From Stercorarius parasiticus (Eukaryota; Chordata; Aves; Charadriiformes; Stercorariidae): a DNA stretch of 64,000 bases. The notes under the pieces are model-generated. The model was not told where the DNA came from, searched no databases, and worked only from the letters and a program-made list of their open reading frames with translations. The DNA lies in assembly GCA_013396915.1 (NCBI GenBank), contig VWZL01002568.1, positions 141,294-205,293 of the forward strand. The letters run 5' to 3'. Positions within the stretch are counted from its first letter, which is position 1. The number at the start of each line of letters is the position of its first letter. The position numbers and the translations under genes were made by a program. Below are positions 47,907-60,704 of the stretch, piece after piece.

Positions 47907-49438
47907 GTAATTTTGACACTTGTGTGTCAATTTCATAAATAAGCTATTTTAGAAATAAGGCGTTTTTTAAGTAAGAGATATAAATGCTTAAAAACCAGCA
48001 TTAAATATAAGGAAAAGTATTAATTTATACAAATTCTTGAAAAAATACTGCATCAAACCAGCAATATAAATTTATACAAAGCTTTTTCTACAGTTTGTGA
48101 AAGTCAAGGCTCCCTTTGGGGGAGAAAAGGGGTATTTTGGGTTTTAAAACTCCGAAAAAATAAGCATTTAGTAATGACAGTACTGCAGATATAGCAAAAA
48201 TAAATTTGATTCAACTTAGTGGTTATGCTCCTTATGGGGAGGGATTAATATTTCTCATATCTCTAAAAATTATTCATTTTACATTGTGACTATGCAATTA
48301 TTTCTGATAAATACCTCAAACAATTTTGGCAATGCCATTTTTAACCTGTTTGAATTGCACTAGAATTCAAGATGGAAGATGGATGGAATGCTGCTGGCCT
48401 CACATAACGACAATGTCTGCTTTCTTGATACGATAGTTTGGAAACGTTAATTGTCCCTGTATAAACAGGCGAGAATATGCTCTTTCCTCCTAATTGTTTT
48501 ATAAGAAGGATTAAGTAGAAAATAAGGAAAAAAAAAAAAATTACATGTTTTTGGGCTGTTCTGCTTCAGATTGTAGACACTGTGTATGACTTTATGAAAA
48601 CCATAAAGCACCAGATGGCCATTGAAAAATAAGAATTTTGAGGAGGCAAAGGTGAGTGTTGATCCTAGATCAGATACTTTGTTAGTTAATATTCTGGTTG
48701 ACAATTGTATTTCAGAAGAATTTTCAGCCAATTCATCCAACTAAAACGCAGGATTCCCGCTGATATCTTATCTGACACAAAAAATGGCTGAGGTATTCTG
48801 TTAGCTTGTCCTTGCCCACTCTCATACTACAATATGCTAGCCCCAAGAAACCTAAATATTCTCCCCGCCCCAATATATTAATCTTCTTTTTGCTGGTCAT
48901 CACGTAGGACTTCAGTAGTCCTCCCAAAATTTATAGTGCAACCATCTGGGACAACGTTGTTCCAAATAACAGTTGCTAAAATACCATTAACTACTACTAA
49001 GTGCAAGGATTACTCCTCTCTTTACATTTATAATATCTCTGATATTTGCACATGGACAGTTTTTGAGGAATTTTTATTTAGGTCACATAGTGAAAGTTGC
49101 TTCTTTATTTTTTTTTTTTCCCAGCAGTGATAGCAATACAACTGTACGGCAAATGAATATCACAATCAATTTACTGTCAATTTTAAGAAAAATCTGTCTT
49201 TTTAATAGTGGTATGAAGAGAGCAGTGCACTTTCTGCAATTCTGGTATAAAACTAGACTTCAGCAAAAGGTGCATTTGCTGCACTTCTGGTATATGAGCT
49301 TTGCAGGAAGGTGCTACTCCCAGAGTCTAAATAAACTCAAATAAAACATGGTATATGCAGTTCCAGTAAGTGTTTCTCACTTCTCAGTATCTTCCCATCT
49401 GTACCCAAAGAGTGGTTTTTTGTTTTCTCCCTCTTCCT

Positions 49439-49495
49439 AAAAAAAGAAAAAGAAAAAAACCCAAAACAAACAAACAAACCAAAAAACCCAAACCC
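49439..49495. repeat. A-rich / AAAC low-complexity tract
   Basis: A runs interrupted by G pass into CAAACAAACAAAC and AACCCAAACCC words. It is a simple-sequence tract of the kind seen again at 40485 and 63191. ORFs on either strand across it are artefacts. Confidence 0.9.
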
Positions 49496-50474
49496 ATCCC
49501 TACCTCTTTGACAGCTGTCTTGCTTTTCATTTTTCTATGGAAACACTTTCTTTTTAGCATCTGTGAGGGACAGAAATGAAATTCTACACCTTTTTTTAAT
49601 TTCTTCTGGGAAGGTGCAATGTAAGATGTCAAGTGCCGCATGTTTATTAATTAAGTCATAGCTGGTCACATCCCACTTTTCAATCTGCAGCAGGACGATT
49701 TTCTATAGGTAAAAATGGACAAGAAGGAGGAATTTGAAGGAAGAGTATAGTAGCATAGTGAAGTAATTAAGCAGGTAATCACAGTAAGCGATTAAGCATT
49801 GCTTTGCATTAAGACACGATGGGGGGAAAAAAGTAGGGATGATTGTGCTGGTAGAGGTTGAAGAGAGGGAATATTATGAAGAGAAGAAAGGAATAAGCAA
49901 TATAACTTCGAAGACCTTTGGAGGGGTTCACAAGTTTGCGATTGATATGGAAATAGAGGGAGACAATATTAGAGTTAAAAGAATGAAAGATTGGTCTTTG
50001 AATGAAACGTTTGGTCTTTCAGACAAAACCTATAGAGAGCCTTGATGGAAATTTTAGGAGTTTCTTTGTAAATAAAATGTGCCTTTTAAGGTAGAGGTTT
50101 TTTTAAATGGCTTCCAAACCTTTGTTTTAGTCTCTCTCTAGTTAAAATCTCTTATTTTGTTGATGTAATGATAAAGTTCAATAATTTTAAACTTAAAAAA
50201 CCCCAACCAAACCATGAGTAATCTGAACACTGATATGAGGTTAATATTTGCAGATTAATGTTGGTAAATAAAACATTTGGTTTTATGTTAAAGCCATGAG
50301 AGGCAGGACAGACTCTCTTAGTTGGAAAGTGTATCACGTCATGTTCATGGAAAAGGGTGGTGGCAGCTGAGCTGTTGGCCCAGTTTCTCTGGTGAAGGCA
50401 GTGCCCTTGCCCAGCAAGGTGATGGAGGCAGTGTGGGAGGCTCCACAGTGTAGTGGCACCCTCTGCTCCTGTGT

Positions 50475-50528
50475 GTATGGTTGGACTCGATGATCTCCAA
50501 GGTCCTTTCCAACCATGATGATTCTATG
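50475..50528 (+). repeat. CR1 3'-end fragment
   Basis: GTATGGTTGGACTCGATGAT then CTCCAAGGTCCTTTCCAACC and ATGATTCTATG is a CR1 3' end of the same kind as 8693-9106. The preceding 130 bp is GC-richer and may be an eroded extension, but it does not align convincingly. It is the first CR1 downstream of exon 1. Confidence 0.85.
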
Positions 50529-51228
50529 TAGTTCGTCAAAGTCTACCACCCCCATCATGGTTCCCCACCAAATCTTCTCTTACTCTACTAAGCTATATGC
50601 AATAGTAAGCAGCTGATATAATTTGGAATCAATTTAAAAACCTTTAGAAAACAACCATGGGAAGAGCTTGGGTTGTCTCTTTGCAGGTCTCAAGCTGAGG
50701 ACCTGTTTGGCCATAGCTAAGGACTCGGGCTTGCATATTTTTATACAGGAGTAGATCCTGAGCTTCTGGTGTCATGGTTTTGATTGGTATCTCAGTGGTT
50801 AGATGAGGAAACCTATCCAAGCCAGGTACTCATTTCTGCTTGGATGGCACCGAGTCTGATTCTCATCTCTCCAGAAGAAAGTGAATACATACATTTTGTC
50901 ATCTTCTATTTCCATCTGACAAATTGTTTGCTCCGCATTTCTTCTACCCTTCTCTTACATATTTCACTTCAAAAAAACCCTCCACCTTCAGAAGATCTTC
51001 TGTTCTGATATACGGGAGTTACTAACAGTACCTTGACTGCTTTGGGACATCTTAATGCTTACAGGCTAGAATCTTCATGCAGAAGCTGATGCTGTGGTAG
51101 GTTCCTCTAGAATGTCAAGGAGAATCTGGACTGTGGTGGGCAAGACATTGTGCAGGCTGCTGAGGATGAATCCTCCAAGCCTGGACTAGAAGTGGAAGGC
51201 CATGGAAAATTTAGCACTGTTTCTAGTT

Positions 51229-51258
51229 CTGTTGTTCCTGTTCTATCAGGAACAACAG
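51229..51258. repeat. Perfect inverted repeat, 12-bp arms, 6-nt loop
   Basis: CTGTTGTTCCTG (51229-51240) and CAGGAACAACAG (51247-51258) are exact reverse complements around TTCTAT. The hairpin is short for a microRNA precursor. Confidence 0.95.
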
Positions 51259-53088
51259 TCCTAAATCTTAAGACTGTTCTCTAACATTTCACATGAGTAA
51301 GCATTTGCAGGTTTGGGTGGTTTTCTTCCTGATACCTTTTGAAAAAAAATAAACACCCAGACTCTAGATATTATGGTGGCATATAAAGCCCCAAAGAGGC
51401 TTGCCTTACAAAATACAAGAGAATTAACATTTACTTATTAGGCAGGTAGAAGGACATCTGTTCCAGAGGGAGGCATACTCCTGAAAGGTCAAGAGGGATC
51501 TGATGGGGATTGTGGGTTACCTAACTAACTGTGAAGTTATTCAACAGAGGATTGCCTTCCCTGTTAGTGAATGGCAATAGACAAGTTAAAGTTTCCCTTA
51601 ACCTTTCCAGGAAAGTAATCCTTGCCTTTTACCAGTGAAATACCATATTGTGTCATCATGTCATATGTACAAAGTGATTTATATTCAGCAACTTCATGCT
51701 CTTTACTCGCCTGTTTGTTTTGTGACCTCTATGATGAAGATTGTTTCCAACTACATCTTTCTGCATCATTCATTTGCCATGTTCATGGTGCAACTCGGAG
51801 GCTGGATCCGGTCTCTGGGATGTTTACTTTTGATATGCTCTCTTTTCAATGGAGGAGGTGGGGAACAACTGAGTAGAAGGTGCAGACAAATGCTTCTGTG
51901 CCCTACCTGAGTACAATGTTAAACAGGTCAGTAGCTCCAGTAGAAGAAAGGGGATGTGGTAGCTGCTATTGGGCACAATGAGCCCAAATTCCACCTCTCT
52001 GGCTGTTGGTCCATTGTGAAAAACTATAACTGAGCAGATGTCCATGAACCAATTTGGTTTTTTTGCTGATAATGGTAAAATCAATAACATTTTCAATTCT
52101 GCATGTGGCACAAAAGAACAAAAGGGAGGTATTTTTCATAAAGATTGTATAGCAATAAAGAGCATGTACTTGAGCTTATGGGGGCAGTAGGCTTCTAAGT
52201 CACTGTAAACAGTTACTCAATATGCATAACTGAGGGTGAAAGCAAATGGCTGAAATTGCCTTGAGAAAGGGACCATTGACTGCTGGCCACTGTGGTGTTC
52301 ATAAAGGTATTCAATTATATTATTGAATGTTGCATTATTGATTTTTAAACTGAGTAGCTTTAGCGTGAAATGCTTCCCCCTTAACATGGCTTGCTGTTGT
52401 TCATGACTTGTTGATAAACCACTCCTAGATAGAAAAGGAACTCACGTTTCTAGCTGAATGATGCAAATACAGTGATTTACTGTCTCATGAAATAGTCTGA
52501 GTATGTTGGAGATATACAAAGCCTTTCCTATTTGTTGTGATGCTTCAATATAGCAGTACAATTGTCTTCAGAGACTTTCTCAGCCTTCTAGTTCCTTGCG
52601 GAGATGTTGACTCCTGGTCACCATACACTTTTAACATTATAAATAAGCCTAACCATGCTTTCCCCCTGCCTGCCCTCTCAGTAGGAGGTTGCAGTTCCTT
52701 ATAAACACCTGCAGATTCTCTTTGTGCTTCTCACGCTACTCAAAAGCATCTCATTGCCATGTTAATTAACTATATGGCCGAACCAGATTGAAACAAAATA
52801 ATATCTTGCTTTCCAAGTGTTCATAATTAGCTTGAGATCTACTCCTCTGAGCCATAAAACTTTCCTTCTATTTAGCCTTGACTCTATTTGCTACATAATA
52901 CTTCCCTTTTGCTGGAAAATGTATAGTCTTAGACTATTAAGGACCACTTTCATTCACATTACTCACCAGTGTTGTAGAAATGAGTAGGATTTGCTTGTAA
53001 ATGCATATATTGCCCTTGATTTCGGGGTAATATAATGCTTCTAAAATTATGGACATAAGTACCTTCAAAATTTGGAAACTCAATGACC

Positions 53089-53175
53089 AAGGCTCTGATC
53101 CTGCAAATATGTACGTATTTGATGTCATGCACTGCGAGTAATCCCATTGGGTTTATTCCAATTACTCAGGTAAAC
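53089..53175. repeat. Ancient amniote interspersed repeat relic
   Basis: AAGGCTCTGATCCTGCAAAT, then GCGAGTAATCCCATTG and ATTACTCAGGTAAAC follow the order of a repeat common in reptile genomes (consensus-like GGCCCTGATCCTGCAAAC and GAGTAGTCCCATTG). The exact family name is not certain. Confidence 0.45.
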
Positions 53176-54767
53176 AAAAAAGGAAGCACATGCACAGCCT
53201 TTAAGATTAAGACCTAACAACGCCATGAGGAATTTGCATGTAGCTGTCGGGTTCTTGGCAGGAAATCTGTGAGAGGATACGGTGATGCAATTTAATAGGG
53301 TCTGAGAGGAGACTGGAAGGAAGATTGAATGGAGTTTGTTTATCAGCAGGTTGGTTTTTTTTCTGTTTGTTTTGCATGGTATTACAGTAGATTAATATGC
53401 TTTGAGGTCTCCTGTGGCTGTCTGCAGGTTCTAAGAAATTATTATTCTTTTCTTCTTGGCTGTTCTCATTTTTAAGGGGTTTTGTTTGTGTTCTTCCTCT
53501 GAATTACTGGAATTTGGATTCACTCTTGGGCAAGGTATACTGGACCTTCTAGTGCTACTGAACTTCTTTGCTAGTGCGTCTTGTTCACATGCTGAAGCCA
53601 AGCCTACCATCAAATTTTCTGTGCAGATGGAATTTTCCCCAAGGCAGGCTACCAGTGACCTTCTTTTTACCTTTTCTCTGCAACATGGTCATGGTCTGCT
53701 TTCTAAGATTATCTGGGAGATTAATTTCATTAAATTCCTGCTGCTACTGCAAGGGCTGAGAGTGGTGTTATCCTTCTCGCTGTCCTCTTCTAACGAACTA
53801 TAGGTGAGGCTTTTGGTCTTTTAATGCAGGTCTGAAGCAGCGTGTTGGTGACTTGCCTGTGTTTTGTGGGGTAGAGTGGGGAAGATACTTAGTGAATCCT
53901 TCTGAGCTGAGGGGCTATCACAAGGCTTTCTGGTATTACAAGATACTGGACTCTTACGATGTCTAGTGTGAACACAGAAAACGGCCATTTCTTTCTGAGA
54001 TTTTTGCCATTTGTGCTGTTTAAAATCTTAGAGGGGGGGAAAAAAGACACTATTGTCAGCTATGTGTAGAGTTTGCAGGAGTATCTTCTATCATAAATTA
54101 TAACCATTCCGTGATACAGATAAAATTAAGCAAGAAAAGGTGCTTATCACTGTGACTATCTTAAGACTTCAGTAAAATGCATGTGCTACAACCACACCCA
54201 GCACACAGGCCAGAAAATGAAAACTAAATTTATTTCTGCTGCTCAACAGCATATGGAGGCTACCGTTTGTCAAAGATGTCATCTCTCCAAATTATTCTCG
54301 ATTTATGAATGTTGTTCACTCGTGAAAACACTGGAGTAATTACAACCTAACGGTGAGTAGGTCCTTTTAGGTCAGCTGTGTTTATGCTAATGGTTCAGAT
54401 GATATTTTTCTCCCCTCTCTCCATCTGGTACATTCATTAAATATTTAAGACACAGGGGAACCTGTTATGGACATTTGGGGTCTTTTATCGGCTTTATGGA
54501 TGTGTTTGCATATGGGGGACTTCTGCTGTTAATATTTTCTTCATTTTGGTCTGTTACACATGCCCATGCCATCTGCATTGCCTGTCCTTCCAGCAGATAT
54601 CCTTCCGTTGTTACCTGCCATATCCCCTGCTAGAAGATGAAAACATGTATTTTAGTACTCTATCACATATTTATTGTCAGCCTTAACTTCTAAAATCCAG
54701 TTCAGGCACCTCTGCCTTTCTTGAATGTGATTAGAATATGCAGATTTCCAGACTTTAAAGTACCTGT

Positions 54768-54910
54768 AGAATCACAGAATCACCTAGGTTGGAAGGGACC
54801 TTTCAGATCATCGAGTCCAACCATCAACCCAACTCTGACAAAAGCCATCACTAAACCTTATCTCTAAGCACTATGTCTACCCGGCTTTTAAACATCTCCA
54901 GGAATGGAAC
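54768..54910 (-). repeat. CR1 3'-end fragment
   Basis: GTAGAATCACAGAATCACCT then GGTTGGAAGGGACCTTTCAG and ATCATCGAGTCCAACCATC is a minus-strand CR1 3' end. It extends through GCACTATGTCTACCCGG to AACATCTCCAGGAATGG. It is closely related to the fragment at 21827-21946. Confidence 0.93.
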
Positions 54911-57900
54911 TAGCTGGGGGTGTATTTTGTGACTATTACACAAAACCAAAGGGCTGAAATCTACTGTTCTCTCCTGATAGAAGAGGTCCAGTTATCTCCA
55001 CGCCTGGGGATTTACCCTCTAACGCACATTTATTCCTACTTCTCTGTCTTGATTTATTTCTCATATTGTTTTATTTGTATTATTATCTCTTAACGTAGAC
55101 TCAACTAGATTTGATGTAGCTGCTGCAGTCGCTAAATCTGGTGATGTCCTCTGGGATCTCATTTTTTGTCCTCTTTCGGTTAACCTTGCCCTCATAATTC
55201 CTGATTTTTTTTGAGTGCGTACAAACTGCACCTCAAGCTGGAAAGATGGACTGTCTGCAGTTGAGGTCTGAAAGTGCTGCTCTCGGGAATCGTTGATCTG
55301 TAATCATTCCTCTAATCTAAGATCCTGCCAAGGTGATAGACTTCAATGTTGCTACAGAACGTCGTTGTTTTATTTCGAAAGGGGTAATTTTACTAGGCCT
55401 TTTGTAGCCCTTCAGGGACGATGAATTACACAATGGCCCAGATGGAACAAGCAATATAAGAGTAGCAGTCATTAAACTAAATTATCGCAGCCATCCTTAC
55501 TGTCCTTAATCTGTTACCTTTTTTTCCTTTTCCGTAACAACCTCAGTGTGATAAACTGTATAATTTAAAAGCTTCCCTACAGAAATGTGACGGGGAATAA
55601 TTTGATGAGGGGTAGTAGTGGGTAATCATGCTGCAGAGTTTTTTCAGGTAGGCACGGTCATAAATTCTGTCATAAATTAAGCTAGTAAGTACTGAAATAT
55701 AGAATAATTGCATGGAGTGAATGTAACGAAACGAATTTGCTCTTTGTAAGTGGGAAAGCGTGTTAGAAACCTCCGCAGCTATCTGTGCACGGTTGTCAGA
55801 ATATGAAAACTTTCTATATTTTTCATTTTAATGATGTTATGTAAAAAGACGGCAGTTACTTGCATTTGCTTTATGCAGTCGCTTCGATGGTTTGTTTTTA
55901 TTCTTTGTCCACTATGACTCATTTCATGAAACTGTTTGTTTTTCCTTTGTTAGGAAAAATTAAGGAAGCAATAGCCTCTTTTCGAAGTGTCTCTATGGCT
56001 GTCGGGAGAGAATAGCAGTTGCTCTGTCGGTGCCACGGTGTTTATTTTAATCTCTGAATTAATTTTCTTGGTTGCTAGGCAATTCTACTTCATAGTTTTA
56101 ATGGAAATGACTAATTCCGGGGGCTCTCATTTCAGAACGTGCAGTCGTTTGCTTTAAAACTGAAACTGGATTTCTCTATGACATAATGCTTGACAAATAC
56201 TCGTGGCGGTGTACAATTTTATGACTATAGCTAATAAAATATCCGCATTTCTGTTACCCAGTCGTATATTTCTTGTGCATTCCAACAAAGCCATTGTAAA
56301 TCTAAGGTATTCAATAGAGGCAGAATTGGGGGCTTATGTATACGCAGAGGATAAATATCTACTCTAATGTCTGACATCTTAGAAATTTTTGAAGGCAGCT
56401 TATGGAGCCGGTTGGATAGTGTGTATTTGGAGCTGGTGTCAGTTAAGTCTTTTTAGATCCTTAGTAGCAATGGTGTAATAAGTACCGCGCATCTCAGTTG
56501 CTTGCAGATGTATTCAGCGGGTCTTGCTAATGAGCAGTGCAGGGAAGTGCAAAAATAGGTATGAATATTCAAAGTAGTGATAACGATATTATTAAAGAAA
56601 TCCTCTTAACAGTCTAGTTCTGGAGCTGTTTTTCATACTGGCAAAATATAATGCCTCAGGACAGATTCTTTAAAACATCATTTTCTGCTGTTTCAATGCT
56701 ATTCTTATTTAAGGACAAATATACAGGAAAAAGAACGTTAAATGAAACTTCATAGGTTCCTTGGTACCAGGGTGGGGCAGAAGCATAGGCCTTGTTTATT
56801 TTGTTGCTATCAACTGGCGAAATACTGTCTTTTGGCTTATTATCTCTGGTCCGCTCTTAATTTTCCATGCTGGTGAGCTGTGGGGCTGGGAAATGAATGA
56901 AATCCAGGCTCTGGCAGAGGAGAAAAGCACCTTGGGGGCCAGAATGGTCCCAGTGACGTACCCTAGTGGGCTCTGAGCTCCTGACAGCGGTTCAAGGTCC
57001 ATCAGCTCAGTTTCTCTAGCCCGGAGCATCGTTCCGCGTGTTTAATTGCTCATTATTTCCCTTCTCCCTAGTTTACAATAAACTTGTCTTCCTCATAGTG
57101 GCCACCTTTTTGGTACTGTTGGTGCGCTGAGGACCTCAGCTGATTTGCTCTATCTGAATAATTTGTTGCTGTCAAAAAGCTAAATGATGAGCCTAATTTT
57201 GTCCAGTTGAAAGACATAAGATGTTATCAAGACAGAGAAGACTGGGTATGTTATATATTTTAATGATTTTGAATTAAATATACAATCTTTGCAGTATCTA
57301 TTAATACAACTAGCCTCTGGCGGTGTCTTCCAATTGCCGTCTTACAACTTTAATTACAGCTGATGTTGGTGTTAGGTAAGCAACAATGCTCTGCTATTCT
57401 GGAGCTTTCTAATTGTATTTGGGAGAAAACAAACTCCAAAAATCACACAATTATAAGTATTTTCAAGATTTTTTTCAAAGCGATATTGGAGGGGGGAGGA
57501 AACAGATCCTTCAGCTGTATTCCTCACAGGACAATGTGCTTTCATTCAGTTATTTGTTCTATGTCAGTTGCTAAGGTGGGTAGATAGTCAGAATGTTTGC
57601 AGCTGTAGTGATAATGTGCCATAAAAGTAAGAAGTTGGATAATTCGTATTCAATATATACCTGGGAGACCGTCTCACGATTTGTAAATGAGGTGGAATAT
57701 GCAGCCAGAATTCATGAGATTATATTCATATTTAGCGAGCTCTCCCAGCTCATCTTAATCTCTTTTACCACTTAGAAACCGCAGCACTGAGATGAGAGTT
57801 TTCAGTTTGTGAAACTGGGATATGAAGCTCCTGCAACAGAAGCATAAAAATGTTAATGTGGGTGAAAGTCAACCTGCAGGGGATAGGAAACAAATTTCTT

Positions 57901-60235
57901 AATGAACGTACACCATACCCCTGGTTGTGTGAGGCAGAACACTTGTATAAACTGGTTGTAAAAATAACTGCTTTGTTGTAATAACATTACCAAATACCAG
58001 GAAAACCTTTCAACAAATAGGGTAAAACCGCCAAAACAAAAATCCCATCACAGACCTTCCCAAGGTGGTTCCAGCAGCACGGCTTCAGCGGGTACAAAGA
58101 CTGGACCTTTGCCCAATGTATGAATTCTCAGTAAGAGTCCACAGTTAAAAAAAAAAGAATGTCACAGCAATAATTTCCACCACGCTTGGTAATTCTGAGG
58201 AATTAAATTGTTGTGAAATAGTGAAGGTAACAAAATGCATATTATTGGGTTAAAAACTAAGTTCTTCTTTCTGCCAGTAATTTTTAAGTTACTGTTTTAA
58301 AGATCACGTTTTCTGAAAATTATTAGAATACCATTTAGGATTCTGGACTGAGATCTGAAACTGATTATCTGTATCCTTTACGTTTTTCAGTTTGACCTAC
58401 AGAAATTACTACAAAATTGTTTGTGCCTTTGAAAAAACCTTACTCGAACTCTCTGTGTCTTGGTTTCCCATCTGTGAAAAGCCATGTAGGACATACATAA
58501 GCTTTTACTTCTTCCACCCGTTCTGTGACTTGTTTATTGCTTCAGTAGGTCATAGTCTTTACATTTCTACAATGGGAATCTCATCTCAGCTGTAGATAGT
58601 AAAGAAAGATGAAATATGCCAGGGAATACTGGCTGATTTGTAAATAAATAAATTGCAGCCATTAGATGTCCTTTGCTATTAAAGGTGGAATACAGGGTAA
58701 TCAAAGTATCCTCTCTGTCCCACTTTAGTTTCTAACAAAATATTTTATTTAAATGAGCAAAACTAAAGGAGTTGCAATCGTTATGCACATGGCATATGTG
58801 TTGTTAAAATGAAGAGTGATAGACCTTTGATTTTTAGCAGTGCCGTAGTCGAAGGCAGAATGTGGGGATATACATATGGTGGCTGTCTGCGCGGTGTGCC
58901 AAAGGAAGGAACAGTTCGGAGACTTGTTAACTTCAGCCCCTTCAGGAGAACTGGGTCTCTTAGCAATAATAGACGTGTGATATGAAAAGTTCAGGACAGA
59001 TATGATTCCACTCAGGATCAGTGTCTCTTTTTACTCATTGTAGGGAAGTGATACCCAACAGCAGCAAATTGGCCTGTGCGTGCTTGCTTGTTTTTAAAAA
59101 AAAAAAAAATTAAAAAAAATATAATCTATATTTTCTTCAGATGAATGGCTGTTTTTCTTTAGGAAGGTGACTGCAACATTTTCATCTAGTGAAATGATGG
59201 AAAAGTTTGTTCTGGCTTTGGCAGCCGGAAACAAAAATTTTGTGTTAACAGCACACGATGGAACATAACTCCCAAATACAAGGAAAATTTCAGGCTGAAG
59301 TGTGGAAGGAGATTAGCAGACCTAACTCTCCATAGAAATATACTCAAAAGACTGTTTCTTAAATATATCCGCTTCCTTGGGATACATTTATTGCACTGCC
59401 CATGCAAAGAGAGACTCTGCCTATCTTCCCCAGTGGTGTGTGGGATGTGGTCCCACTGTGTCCCAGTCCATCCAGTCTCTGCCCAGGACTAGGAGCACCA
59501 CCACCATCCCATTTATCTTAGTGGAGAGAGTACACCGTGGTGAGCTCTGCACTGGTATAGCAAGACTTATTTTTTGCTACTTAAGCTCTCGTTTAAATGT
59601 TGTATATAGGTCTTTCTTTAACACTGCTGCCTGCCAGCGAGATGTACGCTCAGATGAGTGGTCGAAATGGGCTGCCTTCTGCTTTCCCCTCGCTTTGGTG
59701 GAAGTTTGAAGTCCTCTTAAATATCAGCTCCTGAAATCATGTCATAATGAACAAAATCTCAGCGGGTGCATTACAAAAGCAAATTTCTGGCCTTCGTGAC
59801 TTCAAAGAAAAAGTTATTCTTAAAATTACGTATGTCATGAATCCTCTTGATAGGATATGAGTTATGTGGAGGCTCATGTGCAGGTGACACTTTCAGCATA
59901 TGCCCTATCCTCATTCTCATTTCCATGCTTCCAAATAACTTGAAATGTTGGGTTTTTTTTCTTATTCTGGGGTAAATAAGAGTAGCCCTCAGGCCTTTGG
60001 TATTTTAGTTTTAGGGTCAGAGCAGATGGTGGACATAGCCTTTGCCACTAACGTTCTGAATAACAATGAAGAGCAGTTCTGCCCACCTTGGGGTCTGACT
60101 GCAGACAAGAAACGCCAAGATTAGAACGACTGAAAGCAATGTCAAACTACTATAAACTTCCCTAGATACAAAAATAAGAAGGAAGGATTTATTTCGAATC
60201 AAGCAGATGAAGTGTAAGACATAAAGGTCTTGGAT
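54911..60235. other. Intron 1 stretch, mostly unique
   Basis: No exon was recognised. Apart from a MIR-like fragment at 58437-58483 and A-rich runs near 59094-59120, this 5.3-kb stretch shows no repeats I can name. It is a plausible place for conserved noncoding elements. Confidence 0.5.
58437..58483 (+). repeat. MIR-like (CORE-SINE) fragment
   Basis: ACCTTACTCGAACTCTCTGT then GTCTTGGTTTCCCATCTGTG resembles the 3' half of MIR-type SINEs (consensus-like CTCTGTGCCTCAGTTTCCCC then ATCTGTAAAATGG). It is short and diverged. Confidence 0.45.
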
Positions 60236-60704
60236 GTGCTGGAACATGTCCAGAGAAGGGCCACGAGGATGATCAGAGGGCTGGAGCACCTCTCTTGTGA
60301 GGACAGACTGAAAGAGTTGGGGTGGTTCAGTCTGGAGAAAAGAAGGCTCTGAGGAGACCTTACAGTGGCCTACCAGTATCTTAAGGGGGCCTACAAGAAA
60401 GCTGGTGAGGGACTTTTTAGGATGTCGGGTAATGGTAGGACTAGAGGGAATGGATTAAAACTAGAGATGGGTTGGTTCAGACTGGACGTTAGGAAGAAGT
60501 TTTTCACCATGAGGGTGGTGAGACACTGGCCCAGGTTGCCCAGAGAGGTGGTGGAAGCCCCATCCCTGGAAGTTTTGAAGGCCAGGCTGGATGGGGCTCT
60601 GAGCAACCTGGTCTAGTGGGAGGTGTCCCTGCCCATGGCAGGTGGGTTGGCACTAGATGATCTTTAAGGTCCCTTCCAACCCTAACAATTCTATGATTCT
60701 ATGA
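60236..60704 (+). repeat. CR1 LINE, 5'-truncated, sibling of 13830-14291
   Basis: It begins GTGCTGGAACATGTCC, shares nearly the whole sequence with the copy at 13830-14291 and ends in CCCTAACAATTCTATGATTC. A TGA at 60350-60352 replaces the CGA of the sibling, a CpG-decay change that interrupts the ORF2 tail. The frame reopens after it as 83 codons with LPREVVEAPSLE. Confidence 0.95.

Larger units (their letters stand above)
45878..50474. other. Intron 1, repeat-poor, homopolymer tracts
   Basis: No dispersed repeat or exon is firmly recognised. Poly-T at about 46139-46154, A16 near 46333, and A13 near 48528 are present. A stem-forming TGTCAGGT..ACCTGACA pair lies at 47319-47343. A weak exon-like segment is listed at 47834-47906. 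Confidence 0.5.
50529..54767. other. Intron 1 stretch with an ancient repeat and a hairpin
   Basis: Mostly unique sequence. It contains the perfect hairpin at 51229-51258 and an ancient repeat relic at 53089-53175. Short ORFs (51622-51910, 53456-53803) show no known domain. Confidence 0.55.

Noticed and set aside
49839..50045. 68-codon charged ORF with AATAAA shortly downstream
   Set aside because: Short, unrecognised and inside an intron; AATAAA words are frequent in AT-rich DNA.
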